In this document: in pieces, positions 27,181-39,051 of the stretch
Position numbering within the stretch: the stretch's first letter is position 1
How the letters are laid out: the number at the start of each line of letters is the position of its first letter
Source: Perca fluviatilis
Taxonomy: Eukaryota; Chordata; Actinopteri; Perciformes; Percidae
DNA: 64,000 bases
Direction: 5' to 3'
Assembly (NCBI RefSeq): GCF_010015445.1
Contig: NC_053114.1
Location: forward strand, 34,154,525-34,218,524
The notes under the pieces: model-generated
Seen by the model: only the letters and a program-made list of their open reading frames with translations
Database searches by the model: none
Told to the model about the DNA's origin: nothing
Translations under genes and position numbers: made by a program

Positions 27181-28740
27181 TTTAGCTGGTAAAGCACATT
27201 AGAATGTCATTAGAGATATTGGTTGTATTCAGCTGGGGCTGCTACTGCAGCGTGATAATGAAATGCTTTGGAACGAGGCCATAATGAGTTGAAAAAGGTT
27301 AGCCCAAGAGAGGCCAGCTGTAACTCCACACACTTCTATTGTTGTGCTTTCAGAAGGCCTGCTGTCAAAATAAATCTCACTGATGACTGTCTAGCTATTG
27401 ATTATCCACTAGGTTTATTGGGAATACATTGATCGGATGATTCCAAAAAGAGCATGTCCATGGTAATTTATTCTTTTAATTACCATGCTCACATATTTCT
27501 CTTCAGGGTCACAAGGGCAGGATTTTGTTTTCCTAGAAGATATTTGAAGCACGATGTGGAAGGAATGCAGTCAAAATCCTGGACAAGTCACCAACCAGGG
27601 CTAAGACATAAAGATATGAAGACACAAATACACTGACACTCACACCTATGAGTGCTTTAAAGTCTCATGTCTTTAGACTGGTGGAGAAAACTGGCTCACT
27701 AAAAGCAAATGCAAACATTCAAACTTTACACAGTGTAAACCAAAGCCAGTTTACAGCCTTCTTCCTGTGAGGTCATAGTGCAAAACAACTGAGCCGCCAC
27801 ACCACTTGTGTCCATCATACAATTATGCTGTTTTACAGTATAATAACACAACTTTCATTTTGTGGCTAAATTGATTTTGTTTAACATAGAGACATAGATA
27901 ATAAAAGAGATAATATAAAAATAATTGCCGTGGTTATTGATTTAAAATTAGTTTAAAGCAAGAGCAAAACCAGCAGTCTTAGTCCAAGTGTTGGTCCAAT
28001 CTGTGCTCAGATGTGATTGCATGTTATGTTCACCAAATAGTTCAGGGCAGGGCACAGTGGTTGTTCAGATACAGATTCATTGCCTTTTAGCATCTGGTCA
28101 TTTGTCTTCCAAATGAAGATTCTTTTAACAAGCCATTGAGAGTATCTTTGGTGATCTCTCTTAAGCCGGGGGATATTGGTGCAGGCTGACTAGCAATAAG
28201 CTGCAGTCCCAATAAACACAAGCATGGCAAAGAAAATAACTTTACATGACCCAGCCTGGGAGAATCAGCGCGAAGGAGGGAGAGTCAATCCCGTATCGAT
28301 TTCTTTCTTTCCCCAGAGGCCCTGCACGCAGTCCTTTGGCAAGACCTAGTCAGGTCGTCGTGGGAACCACATAGATAGGCTGATAGCCAAGCTCGGCCTG
28401 AGATTAGAAACTTGTATAAGAGGAGGTGAAAGTGATGGTGTGGTATTTAATGCTGCTGACCAGCTGCATAGAAGTGATCCCATACCCCTTGAGGGTTTGG
28501 ATCCACGATGCGGCAGTTAAAAACTCATCTGTCCACGGTCTCTCCATATGGCTCGGTGTGGAGTGGTGGAGCACCTCTAATAACCTTTATGGTGCTGCTT
28601 GGGGCCCAGGGAGCTGCCTGCATAATCACATCAGCTCCGGCAGAGCGCTGAAATCATAAATCAGCCGAGCACACTCGGCCTGAGCTAGTGTCCTCGTGGC
28701 TTCGTGGCACAAGTCATCTGTTTGGCTGGGAGTGTCTCAA
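27181..28740. promoter_or_regulatory. candidate conserved non-coding region
   Basis: A repeat-free, mixed-composition stretch dense in developmental-enhancer-like words (GAATGTCATTAGAG, GATAATGAAATG, CATAATGAG, CTATTGATTAT near 27200-27405; AATAAACACAAGC and CG-bearing blocks near 28200-28660). No supported exon. This call is inferred from texture and location in the unc13c-prtg interval only. Confidence 0.25.
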
Positions 28741-31700
28741 GGCCTTCTCTTTAGGACAATGATACTCTGTTAATGTCCTCACCTGAAAAATCAGTCTGAG
28801 ATGGCATGCTTGTAACATGAATAGAGCCTTTCAATAAGTCATTGTATCCTTATTGTGCTGACCCAAGTCAAATAGTGTTTGCAAATGCTTTATATGAATT
28901 TGTTTCCCCTGCTAGATAAGCAGGAATTGGCGCACAGGGCAGTAAAAAGGTTCAGACATTATATTATTTGAAAGTCAATTTAATAAACAATTCTATGATT
29001 GACAGCTTACAGTACCTAACACTGACAGATTACTCATGGTGCTTTCGGTGGTTTGCAACAGTTTCTGGTTGAGTGATGTTTCCTCTCAATGGTGTGCGAT
29101 GTTTTGCAGCAGCCTTTTCAGATATGCTTGCTCTTGTTCAGTGGGCATGTCAGGGGTGAAACCCATACATCTGCAGTGAAAACCAGCAAAGGCAGTGATT
29201 TATGTACATACAACAGGGTTCTAAATGGCCATCAACAAACCATGGAGCACATTTTGAGCTATAGACTGTATAGTTGAACCTTCAACTAAACTGTAAACTT
29301 TCAATGTTCTCTTACGATTACTTAAAGTAAACACACAGAATGCCATTCATCCAGTATAGCAACCATGTTGGTTCTTAAAAATGGGATATTTAATGCACCA
29401 CCATTTATGCTAAAATAGGAAGAAAAAAGGAAAGCAGTATGTTGTTTTCCAGTGCTATAAACACATTTGAGCTGAATGTTCCTGATGCAGTGTATGCCAA
29501 ATAGATGTGTCTTTCTACACAGTAAACTGGAATAGACATCTAGAGGATGGCTGACACTTCCTCCCTGAAAGATGTGTTGATAACAAGGTGCAGGGCAGTT
29601 TCTCTGGGGTGCTAGACGGTGCCAAACCTTAGTTTTACAAAACAAACCGAAAATGAGGGTCAAGCCCAGGCCATTCCTGTATCAAGCCTTAGTGAGATTG
29701 CCAGCAGATGAAAGCTAGCCTCTGCCCAGAATTATGATTTAAATCACCTAGCCTCTATGTTTAATCTTTTGTTTGAATTGTTTTGCAGATGCTATCAGGT
29801 TAGACTTAATAGCTCCTTCTGAATTAGAAGTGAAACAATTAAATTGAAGTGACCTCCGAAGATGAACATATGCAGACTCTTCTGAAGGTATTCCAAGATC
29901 TCTTGAATCTAAAATCCATCGGAGAGATGCAAAAATGATGTAGAACAGACAATGCATATCAAATATGTAATTAACCTCTGTCTCTTGTGTCCTGTATCTT
30001 TCCACACAATGTATCAGCATTTCAGGCAAGTGCAAATTATTATCAGAGCTCTGAATTCCACATGCCTCCACTTGAATGGTTATCATGATTTTCCACATTT
30101 AAAAGTATTTTTTTTGGCCGAACCAAACAGTACAGTCTCTTGGTCTGTCTGTCTGTCTGTCTGTCTCTCTGTCTATTTATCAAGCATGATAATATTGCTT
30201 AAGGTCTACTGTTGAAATTATTGCGCAGAAGTAAAATACTTGTAAAGCTTAGGACAGAATGAAAGAGTGATGAATGAAAATCATCTCATGACTCCCATGT
30301 TAAACGCCTCTGGTGTAAACATCACGAGGTGGTGGATCCACAAGGACCCTGTCAATGAGTGATAGGCCTTTAGTCAGCAAGGATACATCATCCTCAACCC
30401 AGACAGTTTTTTTTGCATTAGCAGTGTAAACCAGATTACAAATGCACACTGCAGATCACACTAAGGAGCTGTATCACAGCAGTGTTTTGCATCTCATACA
30501 TCAAAACAGGCAAGCCATGATTTGTTTTTCTATACCAGTCATGTCTGCCATTACCCCTAATGACTAATGCAATGACACACAGAGGTTGCCAAGTAATGAG
30601 ACTCGCCTCCTCCATTACTCCTACCACTATCCCCACACTTTAGTCCCATGTGTGAATGATAAGGCAATAATAATAATAGGACAGATAACACTGCAATTCC
30701 ATAACACATTTTAAAGGCACGTGGCATTAAAAGCAGGCATCAAGCGTAAATCAGCCCACCAATAAACAAGCCATACATTGCTCAGCCCTGAACAATATTC
30801 ATGACAGCTTTTTGTGAAACCCTTGGGTCACTGCAGCTTGAACAGACTCAAATGTAAATGTAAAGTTGTGTGTTGTGTAATTGGACAATCTGCTGTAGTT
30901 TGAGAAAGGTCAAACGGACTGCCAACTATAAGTGTATAAACTTGCTCTTTGGATGATGCAGGGAGGTCCTTGTCGCTGATGTACTATTGTCCTTCTTGCT
31001 GTGTCATATTAGGCAGCATCTCTCAAAAGGTTGAGTTAGCAGCAAAAAAAGACTGCAGTGCAGTGTAGAGGCAATAGGACATCCCAGAGTGCACAGTGCT
31101 TTTACTAGTCCAACATGTTACTCTTTCTATTTCTTGTGTTGTATTTACACATTTGTGTGTGTCTGTGTATGGAGACCTAGACCAAATGCACACCCCTGAG
31201 ACAGCAGGATGTGCAGCTGTCCACCGTAGACAGACAGTACTGATCACACAGTACTGATCACACACAGGTGTAATCTATAGGTTTTTTTGGCCCACTCTTT
31301 CCCATTTATTGGTATTGTGGCTGCAGGCAATGAGGCAATGTTATGATATTTTTTGGGTGTTCAAAAACCAAGTATTGAATAAAAAAAATTTAAAAAATCG
31401 TTTTCTATTATCTATATTCAGTAGTTCCCGCTTCGGCTCATTTTTCCTCGATTTATTGTAAAATTGGTAAACGCTGCAGATGGTACTCCATTACTCGCTT
31501 GTGTTCCAATGACAGCAACAATGCAGTTGTTTTTAAGAGTTTCCATTTAGGTGTACAGTTTGACTTTTCATTTCAAGACCACATATGTATATTATTGTGT
31601 AAATGTATAACAAAAACATATAAAAATCAATATAACATTTTAAGGAAATTTGCTGTTTACATTTTAGGACTTTCACTAGCTTGATTGGCGGATTACTATT

Positions 31701-31770
31701 ACCTGTCTAACGTTGTCAGGTGCATGTTGCACTCAGTGATTAACCAATGAAGACATTATCCATCTCATTA
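28741..31770. other. intergenic, no gene seen
   Basis: Contains a short TGTC microsatellite (about 30139-30167) and a 15-bp tandem duplication at about 31239-31265. Only chance ORFs. Confidence 0.4.
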
Positions 31771-31772
31771 TC

Positions 31773-31999
31773 TAAAGGCCCTCACACTGGCTGATTACAC
31801 CTAGTCAGGTTGAAGTTGGGTGGAGCTATGCTGGGAATTTTGCAATGTCACAAAAAGCAATGGGCCAAAAAGAATGATAACAAGGTGAATGTGAGGGAGC
31901 TGTCAATCAAACCTAAATCAATCCTAGAAGAGGTCTAATCAGGCGACATAAGTGAAAACACACATGTATGCATGGACCATGGGTGTGTAGAGGCTTTAA
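31773..31999. mobile_element. possible small inverted-repeat element
   Basis: Left TAAAGGCCCTCACACTGG and right, on the other strand, TAAAGCCTCTACACACCC are weak inverted repeats. No clear target duplication. Confidence 0.35.
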
Positions 32000-32360
32000 A
32001 AGTAAAAATTGGAAATCCTTTAACTTGCAGGTATGTATCTCGGTATGATAAACCTCAAAACTACAAAATGAATGAGTCCGCCATGACACAGAATGCAGTG
32101 ACTTTTCCCTCTTGTTTGTTTATCAGACTTGTTCGCCTGTTTTAGATTTTGATTAGCTGAAAAAATATGTCTGAAGAATTTGTGACTACTGTCTTGATAG
32201 ACGTTTGCAGTTAAAACCGATATTCTAATATCTCTTCTTTCTTAGTTTAAATATGGAATTAAATTTGGAATTAAATACCAGTAGACAATAGGGATTATTT
32301 ATAATAGGGTTGGTATGTACGGTGGCCGGGAAGTGCAATGCAACATTACAAAGAATGAAA

Positions 32361-32800
32361 CACTTTTACATTTTGGAAAACAAATTTACATTTTGGAAAA
32401 CAAATTTACATTTTGGAAACCAAAATAACATTTTGGAAAACAAATTTACATTTTGGAAAACAAAATAACATTTTAGAAAACAAATTTACATTTTGGAAAA
32501 CAAAATAACATTTTAGAAAACAAATTTACATTTTAGAAAACAAATTTACATTTTGGAAAACAAATTTACATTTTGGAAAACAAAATAACATTTTAGAAAA
32601 CAAATTTACATTTTGGAAAACAAAATAACATTTTAGAAAACAAATTTACATTTTGGAAAACAAAATAACATTTTCGAAAACAAATTTACATTTTAGAAAA
32701 CAAATTTACATTTTGGAAAACAAAATAACATTTTAGAAAACAAATTTACATTTTCGAAAACAAATTTACATTTTAGAAAACAAATTAACAAGATGCAAAA
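32361..32800 (+). repeat. 20-bp minisatellite, left arm
   Basis: About 22 units alternate between AAAACAAATTTACATTTTGG and AAAACAAAATAACATTTTAG, with a few CG variants. Unit length is a constant 20 bp. Confidence 0.95.
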
Positions 32801-32880
32801 CACTTTTACCAGTCCCGAAACAAATTTACAAATGACAGATTCTTCCGGAAAGGGAATGTACCACATACCGGAAGTGATGA

Positions 32881-33711
32881 GGTGTTGTTGGTGAGCGCAG
32901 TCAATTTGTGTTGTTGTGAGTGAGTATATGGCGTGAATGAAGTTTATGTGTCTCTTTACGTGTGGTGGTTGTTTGGAGTTTTTTATATGACGCGGACCTG
33001 ACGGAAACACAGGGAACGTATCGACAGCCGCGGCCGGATCGGCTACAGCAGGGGGCAGCTGAGTCCGTCTGCAGCTGCAGGACCTGGAGCTCACTGCCCA
33101 TTCCTGGGAGCCAAAACCGACACCACGCAGCTGGAGACCCAGCGCCGATTGCTGGGCCCGCTGGAGGGAAGGGAAGCCCGGGAGAATCAGATCCAGGACT
33201 GAACGGAGCGGACTGTCACAGCCTGCTGAAGTTTAAATCACAGGTTTCCTAAAGGGAGTCTGGCGGGACTCGGACTGTGGATCGACGAAACACGACTTAA
33301 AGTCTCGAAATAAATAAATACATGCAGAAATAAATGAATCATTAGTGGGGGAGTGAGCCTGGACATTTCAGTCTGTTTAAACTTCACTTTGAAGCAGAAC
33401 CTCTTAGTTCAGAAGGGTGAAGTTTCCGTTTGTACTCATATCTGTGAACTGATTATAATAAATATTCTTTGTATTAACACATTAATTAGTCTCTTTGTCT
33501 TTTTGTTTAAAAAAACTAGAACATCGCATGAGATTTTGACGATTTATAGTGATTTTATTTCCGTTAGACCTTTGCCTACATTGACGCTGATGCATTAAAG
33601 ACGGCCCATAGACAGTATATAAGGCAGTGCCTCCCCTGTTCCAAGATGGCGGCTCTATTGACGCATTCGATCCATAACTGCCGTAGTCAAGGCGACATGT
33701 ATACAAAACCT
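32881..33711. other. CG-rich core of the snap-back element
   Basis: CG-dense sequence (about 32990-33290) with a 96-codon open frame, followed by AT-rich sequence, then GACAGTATATAAGG and AAGATGGCGGC near 33613-33654. This looks like promoter-type sequence rather than a coding gene. A related CATAGACTGTATA motif occurs on the minus strand of the 4-kb element's core at about 13003-13015. Confidence 0.45.
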
Positions 33712-33804
33712 CATCACTTCCGGTATGTGGTACATTCCCTTTCCGTGAAGAATCTGTCATTTGTAAATTTGTTTCGGGACTGGTAAAAGTGTTTTGCATC
33801 TTGT

Positions 33805-34370
33805 TAATTTGTTTTCGAAAATGTAAATTTGTTTTCGAAAATGTTATTTTGTTTTCCAAAATGTAAATTTGTTTTCTAAAATGTTATTTTGTTTTCCAAA
33901 ATGTAAATTTGTTTTCTAAAATGTTATTTTGTTTTCCAAAATGTAAATTTGTTTTCCAAAATGTAAATTTGTTTTCTAAAATGTAAATTTGTTTTCGAAA
34001 ATGTTATTTTGTTTTCCAAAATGTAAATTTGTTTTCTAAAATGTTATTTTGTTTTCCAAAATGTAAATTTGTTTTCTAAAATGTAAATTTGTTTTCCAAA
34101 ATGTAAATTTGTTTTCCAAAATGTAAATTTGTTTTCTAAAATGTAAATTTGTTTTCGAAAATGTTATTTTGTTTTCCAAAATGTAAATTTGTTTTCTAAA
34201 ATGTTATTTTGTTTTCCAAAATGTAAATTTGTTTTCTAAAATGTAAATTTGTTTTCTAAAATGTTATTTTGTTTTCCAAAATGTAAATTTGTTTTCTAAA
34301 ATGTTATTTTGTTTTCCAAAATGTAAATTTGTTTTCCAAAATGTTATTTTGTTTTCCAAAATGTAAAAGT
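33805..34370 (-). repeat. 20-bp minisatellite, right arm
   Basis: About 28 units, the inverse of the left-arm array (TTTGTTTTCCAAAATGTAAA and TTTGTTTTCTAAAATGTTAT types). Confidence 0.95.
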
Positions 34371-34420
34371 GTTTCATTCTTTGTAATGTTGCATTGCACT
34401 TCCCGGCCACCGTAGGTATG

Positions 34421-35251
34421 ATTCAAAATGTTTGAGTGAACTGTAGCGTTGCTTTTTAGCATTTGATAATTTCAAAATGAAAGACAATTTCCCAACTGAA
34501 TGTTTTTTTCCTTAAATTTTAAGAAAAAGTTTCTATCTATAGACTATCTATATAATTTATTTCTGTATTTTCTGTATGAATAAAATATCACATATCCTTG
34601 ATTATTTTTTATTTTTTTAAGTATTTTATTTTATTGATTTTCTTACAGTAATTGCCAGAGACTGCAATTACATTCCACGTTACATCAAGCGGGCAAGGTA
34701 AAACTCCCCCCAAAACTTTTAACAGTTAAAGAAGGAAGAAACCTTGAGAAGGACCACGCAAGAGGGAACCCCCTTCCAAGGATGATGGGTACCTGGTGGG
34801 CTCCATCACAAACATTAGTTAAAGGCCAATTTCTTTAAGCATCTCAAAATCACTTTGAGGTCACTGCTATTATTGTAGGCATGCTAATTTAGACCCTCAT
34901 TGACCGATCTCATTATAAACCGTTAACCAACAAGCAGGCAACTGAGTCCTAGTTCACCTGGGAGGCTCAAATATACTTTCCGTGTTCAGCGTCCATGCAC
35001 GGCTGCAGACTTGTACCAGTCGCACAGCCCCGATGTTACATGCATTGTCGTTGACGCATCACAGTTTGCACTAGCAAGTAAACTAGCAGAAATAGGATGC
35101 ACTGCCTATTTTTCTTTTACCATGCAAAAGAAAATAATTCTTTAAGTTACTTTTAATAATCATTATTTTTGCACCAAATATTGATCCGAATGCTTATTGT
35201 TGGTTAACGGTTAAATGGTTAATTATTAACATCCCCAGGTAGGAGTCTTAA
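34421..35251 (-). other. 3' flank / 3' UTR of the CABYR-like gene
   Basis: On the minus strand, an ATTAAA variant lies at 35157-35152, about 95 bp past the stop. Two overlapping AATAAA signals lie at 34635-34625, about 620 bp past. Either could end the transcript. No other gene. Confidence 0.4.
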
Positions 35252-38028
35252 TTATAATCCATAGCGATGTGAACATAGAGGACTATTGTGGCCGAAAGGT
35301 AAGGATCTTATCAGCATACGCTTGTATCTTATGATGGCAGCAGGTGTTACATGAGGGCAAGTGTGGGTAGGTGCCAGATTAAAACCCTGAGGTTTCCTCT
35401 CTGCTACTGGCTTTACTTTCTCTCTGTCTGTCCACAGAATCCTTTTCCTCTCTGGTGATCTGTTTGACAGATTCCACTCCTTCTCTGGCTGCTGGACCCT
35501 CAGTGTTGTAGGTCTTATCTTGGCTCTCTCTGTGTTTGGTACTCTGCCTGCTTCAAGTTTTGGTGCTCGTTTTAATGGCCCCAGTGCTCTGCATTCTGGC
35601 ACCACCTCCCTGTTCTCAAGTGAGAGGGAATGTATGGTTTTCTTCTGTGGAATTGGTGGAATACCAAGACTCCGTGTCAGTTTTGGTATTGTGATATTGG
35701 GAAGTTTGGAGGGGTCACTGGTTGCACTGGATGTTAAAGCTTTAGGTATAGGTGATTTTTTATTAATTGTTTTGAGTTTTAGTGTTCCTGGTGTCTTCAT
35801 GATCTCATCAGTGGTTGCTTCACTTGGCGGTGGACAAGGAACTCTAAATATGGACACTCTACGTGTTTTCATGTTGATATTGCGGGGAGGTGGTGCTAGC
35901 TTCTCTTTTTTAAAAGCAAGGACAGGTGGTGCTACATTCTTCCCAAACTTTCTTTCAATACAGGGAGTTGGTGCATGCTTCTCTTTTCCCATAACAAGGA
36001 CAGGTGGTGCTACACTCTTGCCAAACTTTCTTCCAACACAGGGAGGTGATGCTGGCTTCTCTTCTCTCTTAACAACAAGGACAGGTGGTGCTACACTCTT
36101 CCCAAACTTTCTTTCAATACAGGGAGGTGGTGCATGCTTCTCTTTTCCCTTAACAACAAGGACAGGTGGTGCTACACTCTTCCCAAACTTTCTTCCAACA
36201 CAAGGAAGTGAAGCAGGCTTCTCTTCTACCTTAACAACAAAGACAGGTGGTGCTACACTCTTGCCAAACTTTCTTTCAATACAGGGAGGTGGTGCATGCT
36301 TCTCTTCTCCCTTAACAACAAGGACAGGTGGTGCTACACTCTTCCCAAACTTTCTTTCAACACAGGGAGGTGGTGCATGCTTCTCTTCTCCCTTAACAAC
36401 AAGGACAGGTGGTGCTACACTCTTCCCAAACTTTCTTTCAACACAGGGAGGTGGTGCATGCTTCTCTTCTCCCTTAACAACAATGACAGGTGGTGCTACA
36501 CTCTTCCCAAACTTTCTTTCAACACAGGGAGGTGGTGCATGCTTCTCTTCTCCCTTAACAACAAGGACAGGTGGTGCTACACTCTTCCCAAACTTTCTTT
36601 CAACACAGGGAGGTGGTGCATGCTTCTCTTCTCCCTTAACAACAAGGACAGGTGGTGCTACACTCTTCCCAAACTTTCTTTCAACACAGGGAGGTGGTGC
36701 ATGCTTCTCTTCTCCCTTAACAACAATGACAGGTGGTGCTACACTCTTCCCAAACTTTCTTTCAACACAGGGAGGTGGTGCATGCTTCTCTTCTCCCTTA
36801 ACAACAAGGACAGGTGGTGCTACACTCTTCCCAAACTTTATTCCAACACAGGGAGGTGATGCTGGCTTCTCTTCTCCCTTAACAACAAGGACAGGTGGTG
36901 CTACATTCTTCCCAAACTTTCTTCCAACACAGGGACGTGGTGCTGGCTTCTCTTCTCTCTTACCAACAAGGACAGGTGGTGCTACATTCTTCCCAAACTT
37001 TCTTTCAACACAGGGAGGTGGTGCTGGCTTCTCTTCTCCCTTAACAACAAGGACAGGTGGTGTTACACTCTTCCCAAACTTTCTTTCAACACAGGGAGGT
37101 GGTGCATGCTTCTCTTCTCCCTTAACAACAAGGACAGGTGGTGCTACACTCTTCCCAAACTTTCTTTCAACACAGGGAGGTGGTGCATGCTTCTCTTCTC
37201 CCTTAACAACAAGGACAGGTGGTGCTACACTCTTCCCAAACTTTCTTCCAACACAGGGAGGTGATGCTGGCTTTTCTTCTCCCTTAACAACAAGGACAGG
37301 TGGTGCTACATTCTTCCCAAACTTTCTTCCAACACAGGGAGGTGGTGCTGGCTTCTCTTCTCTCTTAACAACAAGGACAGGTGGTGCTACATTCTTCCCA
37401 AACTTTCTTTCAACACAGGGAGGTGGTGCATGCTTCTCTTCTCCCTTAACAACAAGGACAGGTGGTGCTACACTCTTCCCAAAATTTCTTCCAACACAGG
37501 GAGGTGATGCTGGCTTCTCTTCTCCCTTAACAACAAGGACAGGTGGTGCTACACTCTTCCCAAACTTCCTTTCAACACAGGGAGGTGGTGCATGCTTCTC
37601 TTCTCCCTTAACAACAAGGACAGGTGGTGCTACACTCTTCCCAAACTTTCTTCCAACACAGGGAGGTGATGCTGGCTTCTCTTCTCCCTTAACAACAAGG
37701 ACAGGTGGTGCTACACTCTTCCCAAACTTTCTTCCAACACAGGGAGGTGGTGCTGGCTTCTCTTCTCTCTTAACAACAAGGACAGGTGGTGCTACATTCT
37801 TCCCAAACTTTCTTCCAACACAGGGAGGTGGTGCTGGTTTTACGAACATCGGAGTTGCAGAGGGATTTTTGTCTTTTCCTAATGGGTTGAACTTTTTTTG
37901 TTCACCAGAAGACGCCAAATCTGAGTAGAGTGTCTTCAGGGCCTCCTTTAGCTCAGTCTGAGATGGAACTTCTGGTGACGTCTTGGTGGTGGTGATCGGA
38001 TTCACTGTTGTTTTCAGGAACTTATTCT
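35252..38028 (-). CDS. CABYR-like gene, exon 2 (repeats and tail)
   Basis: The acceptor TTGCCTTTTCCAG is followed by AGAATAAGTTCC. The exon stays open for 925 codons to TAA at 35252. The same frame is open for 49 codons upstream of the acceptor, but that stretch has no counterpart in the joined protein and is intronic. Confidence 0.8.
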
Positions 38029-38994
38029 CTGGAAAAGGCAATTTACAAAAACACAAGATTAGTACATACTGCATATTTTTCAAAGTATGTCTGAGTGATG
38101 ATAACATTAATAGATCTTTTAGTGATGTCCCAATTTTGCCTTCATTCCTGATCAAAACCCTTTGAATTTGTGCCAAAATTTAGACTAAACTAGTCCTGCA
38201 TTAAAATTGTTAAAACATTTTTGATGTTGGACAATGGTATTAAATTTTTTTAGTGAGTTTTGAATTTAGAATAAATGTTGGTATTAAAAAATATATTCAG
38301 TCCTTTACAGTAGCTGTGTTGGTTGGCTGTCTGTATAAATCTGAGAAACCTCACACCAGTGGTGTAGTCTACGTGATACGCAGGTATACGCACCATATCC
38401 ACTAAGAAATCTCCAGGATTTCCATATACCCAGTTAAAAATGTGCAAGGATATGCAACAACATAGTTTTGTGACAGAACTTTCACTTCAGATATTTGTAT
38501 TCACAAATACGGGGTCGAGTAATGTGACAACAAACTACACAAACACTGCAGAACATGCAGAGAGACTTTTCTCATCTTTCATCGACCCACACCTCTCAGA
38601 GGTAATGTGTGTGTAGCGACCGGGCCCAAATGCTCCGCCTACACTAACGCCAGTATCCTCCCCTGACCACACATTTAAGACAAATATAAGTAGCCTATTT
38701 TATTTTGTCCTCGTTGCTTTGGGGTCAACTCTTGTGATCCAGGCTTAGGTTCCTGATGTGAAAGCCCCCTTACGGCTTTATATTCCATTCTATTTTTGAT
38801 ATATTTTGAAAGTCAGCTGTGTTTTCCTTCTCAAAGGATAAATTAAGGTATTCCCACCATGAATTGGTGCATAAATGTGTATCAGAATGCAGGAAATTAA
38901 GTCTTTGATGCTTAAAATAACACTGGGGGAGGACACCCAGACCCCACACTTTGATATGCCCCCCCAAAAGGCCAATTCTCAGCCAGGAAAATAA

Positions 38995-39051
<57 letters not shown>

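Larger units (their letters stand above)
32318..34414. mobile_element. 2.1-kb snap-back element with 20-bp tandem-repeat arms
   Basis: The termini TACGGTGGCCGGGAAGTGCA and its inverse are flanked by the 6-bp direct repeat GGTATG (32312-32317 and 34415-34420). The left arm (about 32318-32880) and right arm (about 33712-34414) are inverted copies. Each starts with about 45 unique bases and holds a long 20-bp tandem array, then an inner unique inverted block (CAGTCCCGAAACAAATTTAC to the CCGGAAGTGATGAGG motif). The core (32881-33711) is CG-rich and promoter-like, with no transposase. The arrays differ in length between arms (about 22 versus 28 units). Confidence 0.88.

Noticed and set aside
32361..34370. 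CRISPR-like array
   Set aside because: The 20-bp units are contiguous with no unique spacers, and the genome is eukaryotic. It is a minisatellite.
36296..36859. 187-codon plus-strand frame in the repeat array
   Set aside because: A third-frame shadow of the 81-bp array.
38029..38176. The first 49 codons of the 974-codon minus-strand frame as the true N-terminus
   Set aside because: They are intronic: a good acceptor lies at 38029-38030, and the upstream RIIa exon joins in frame.
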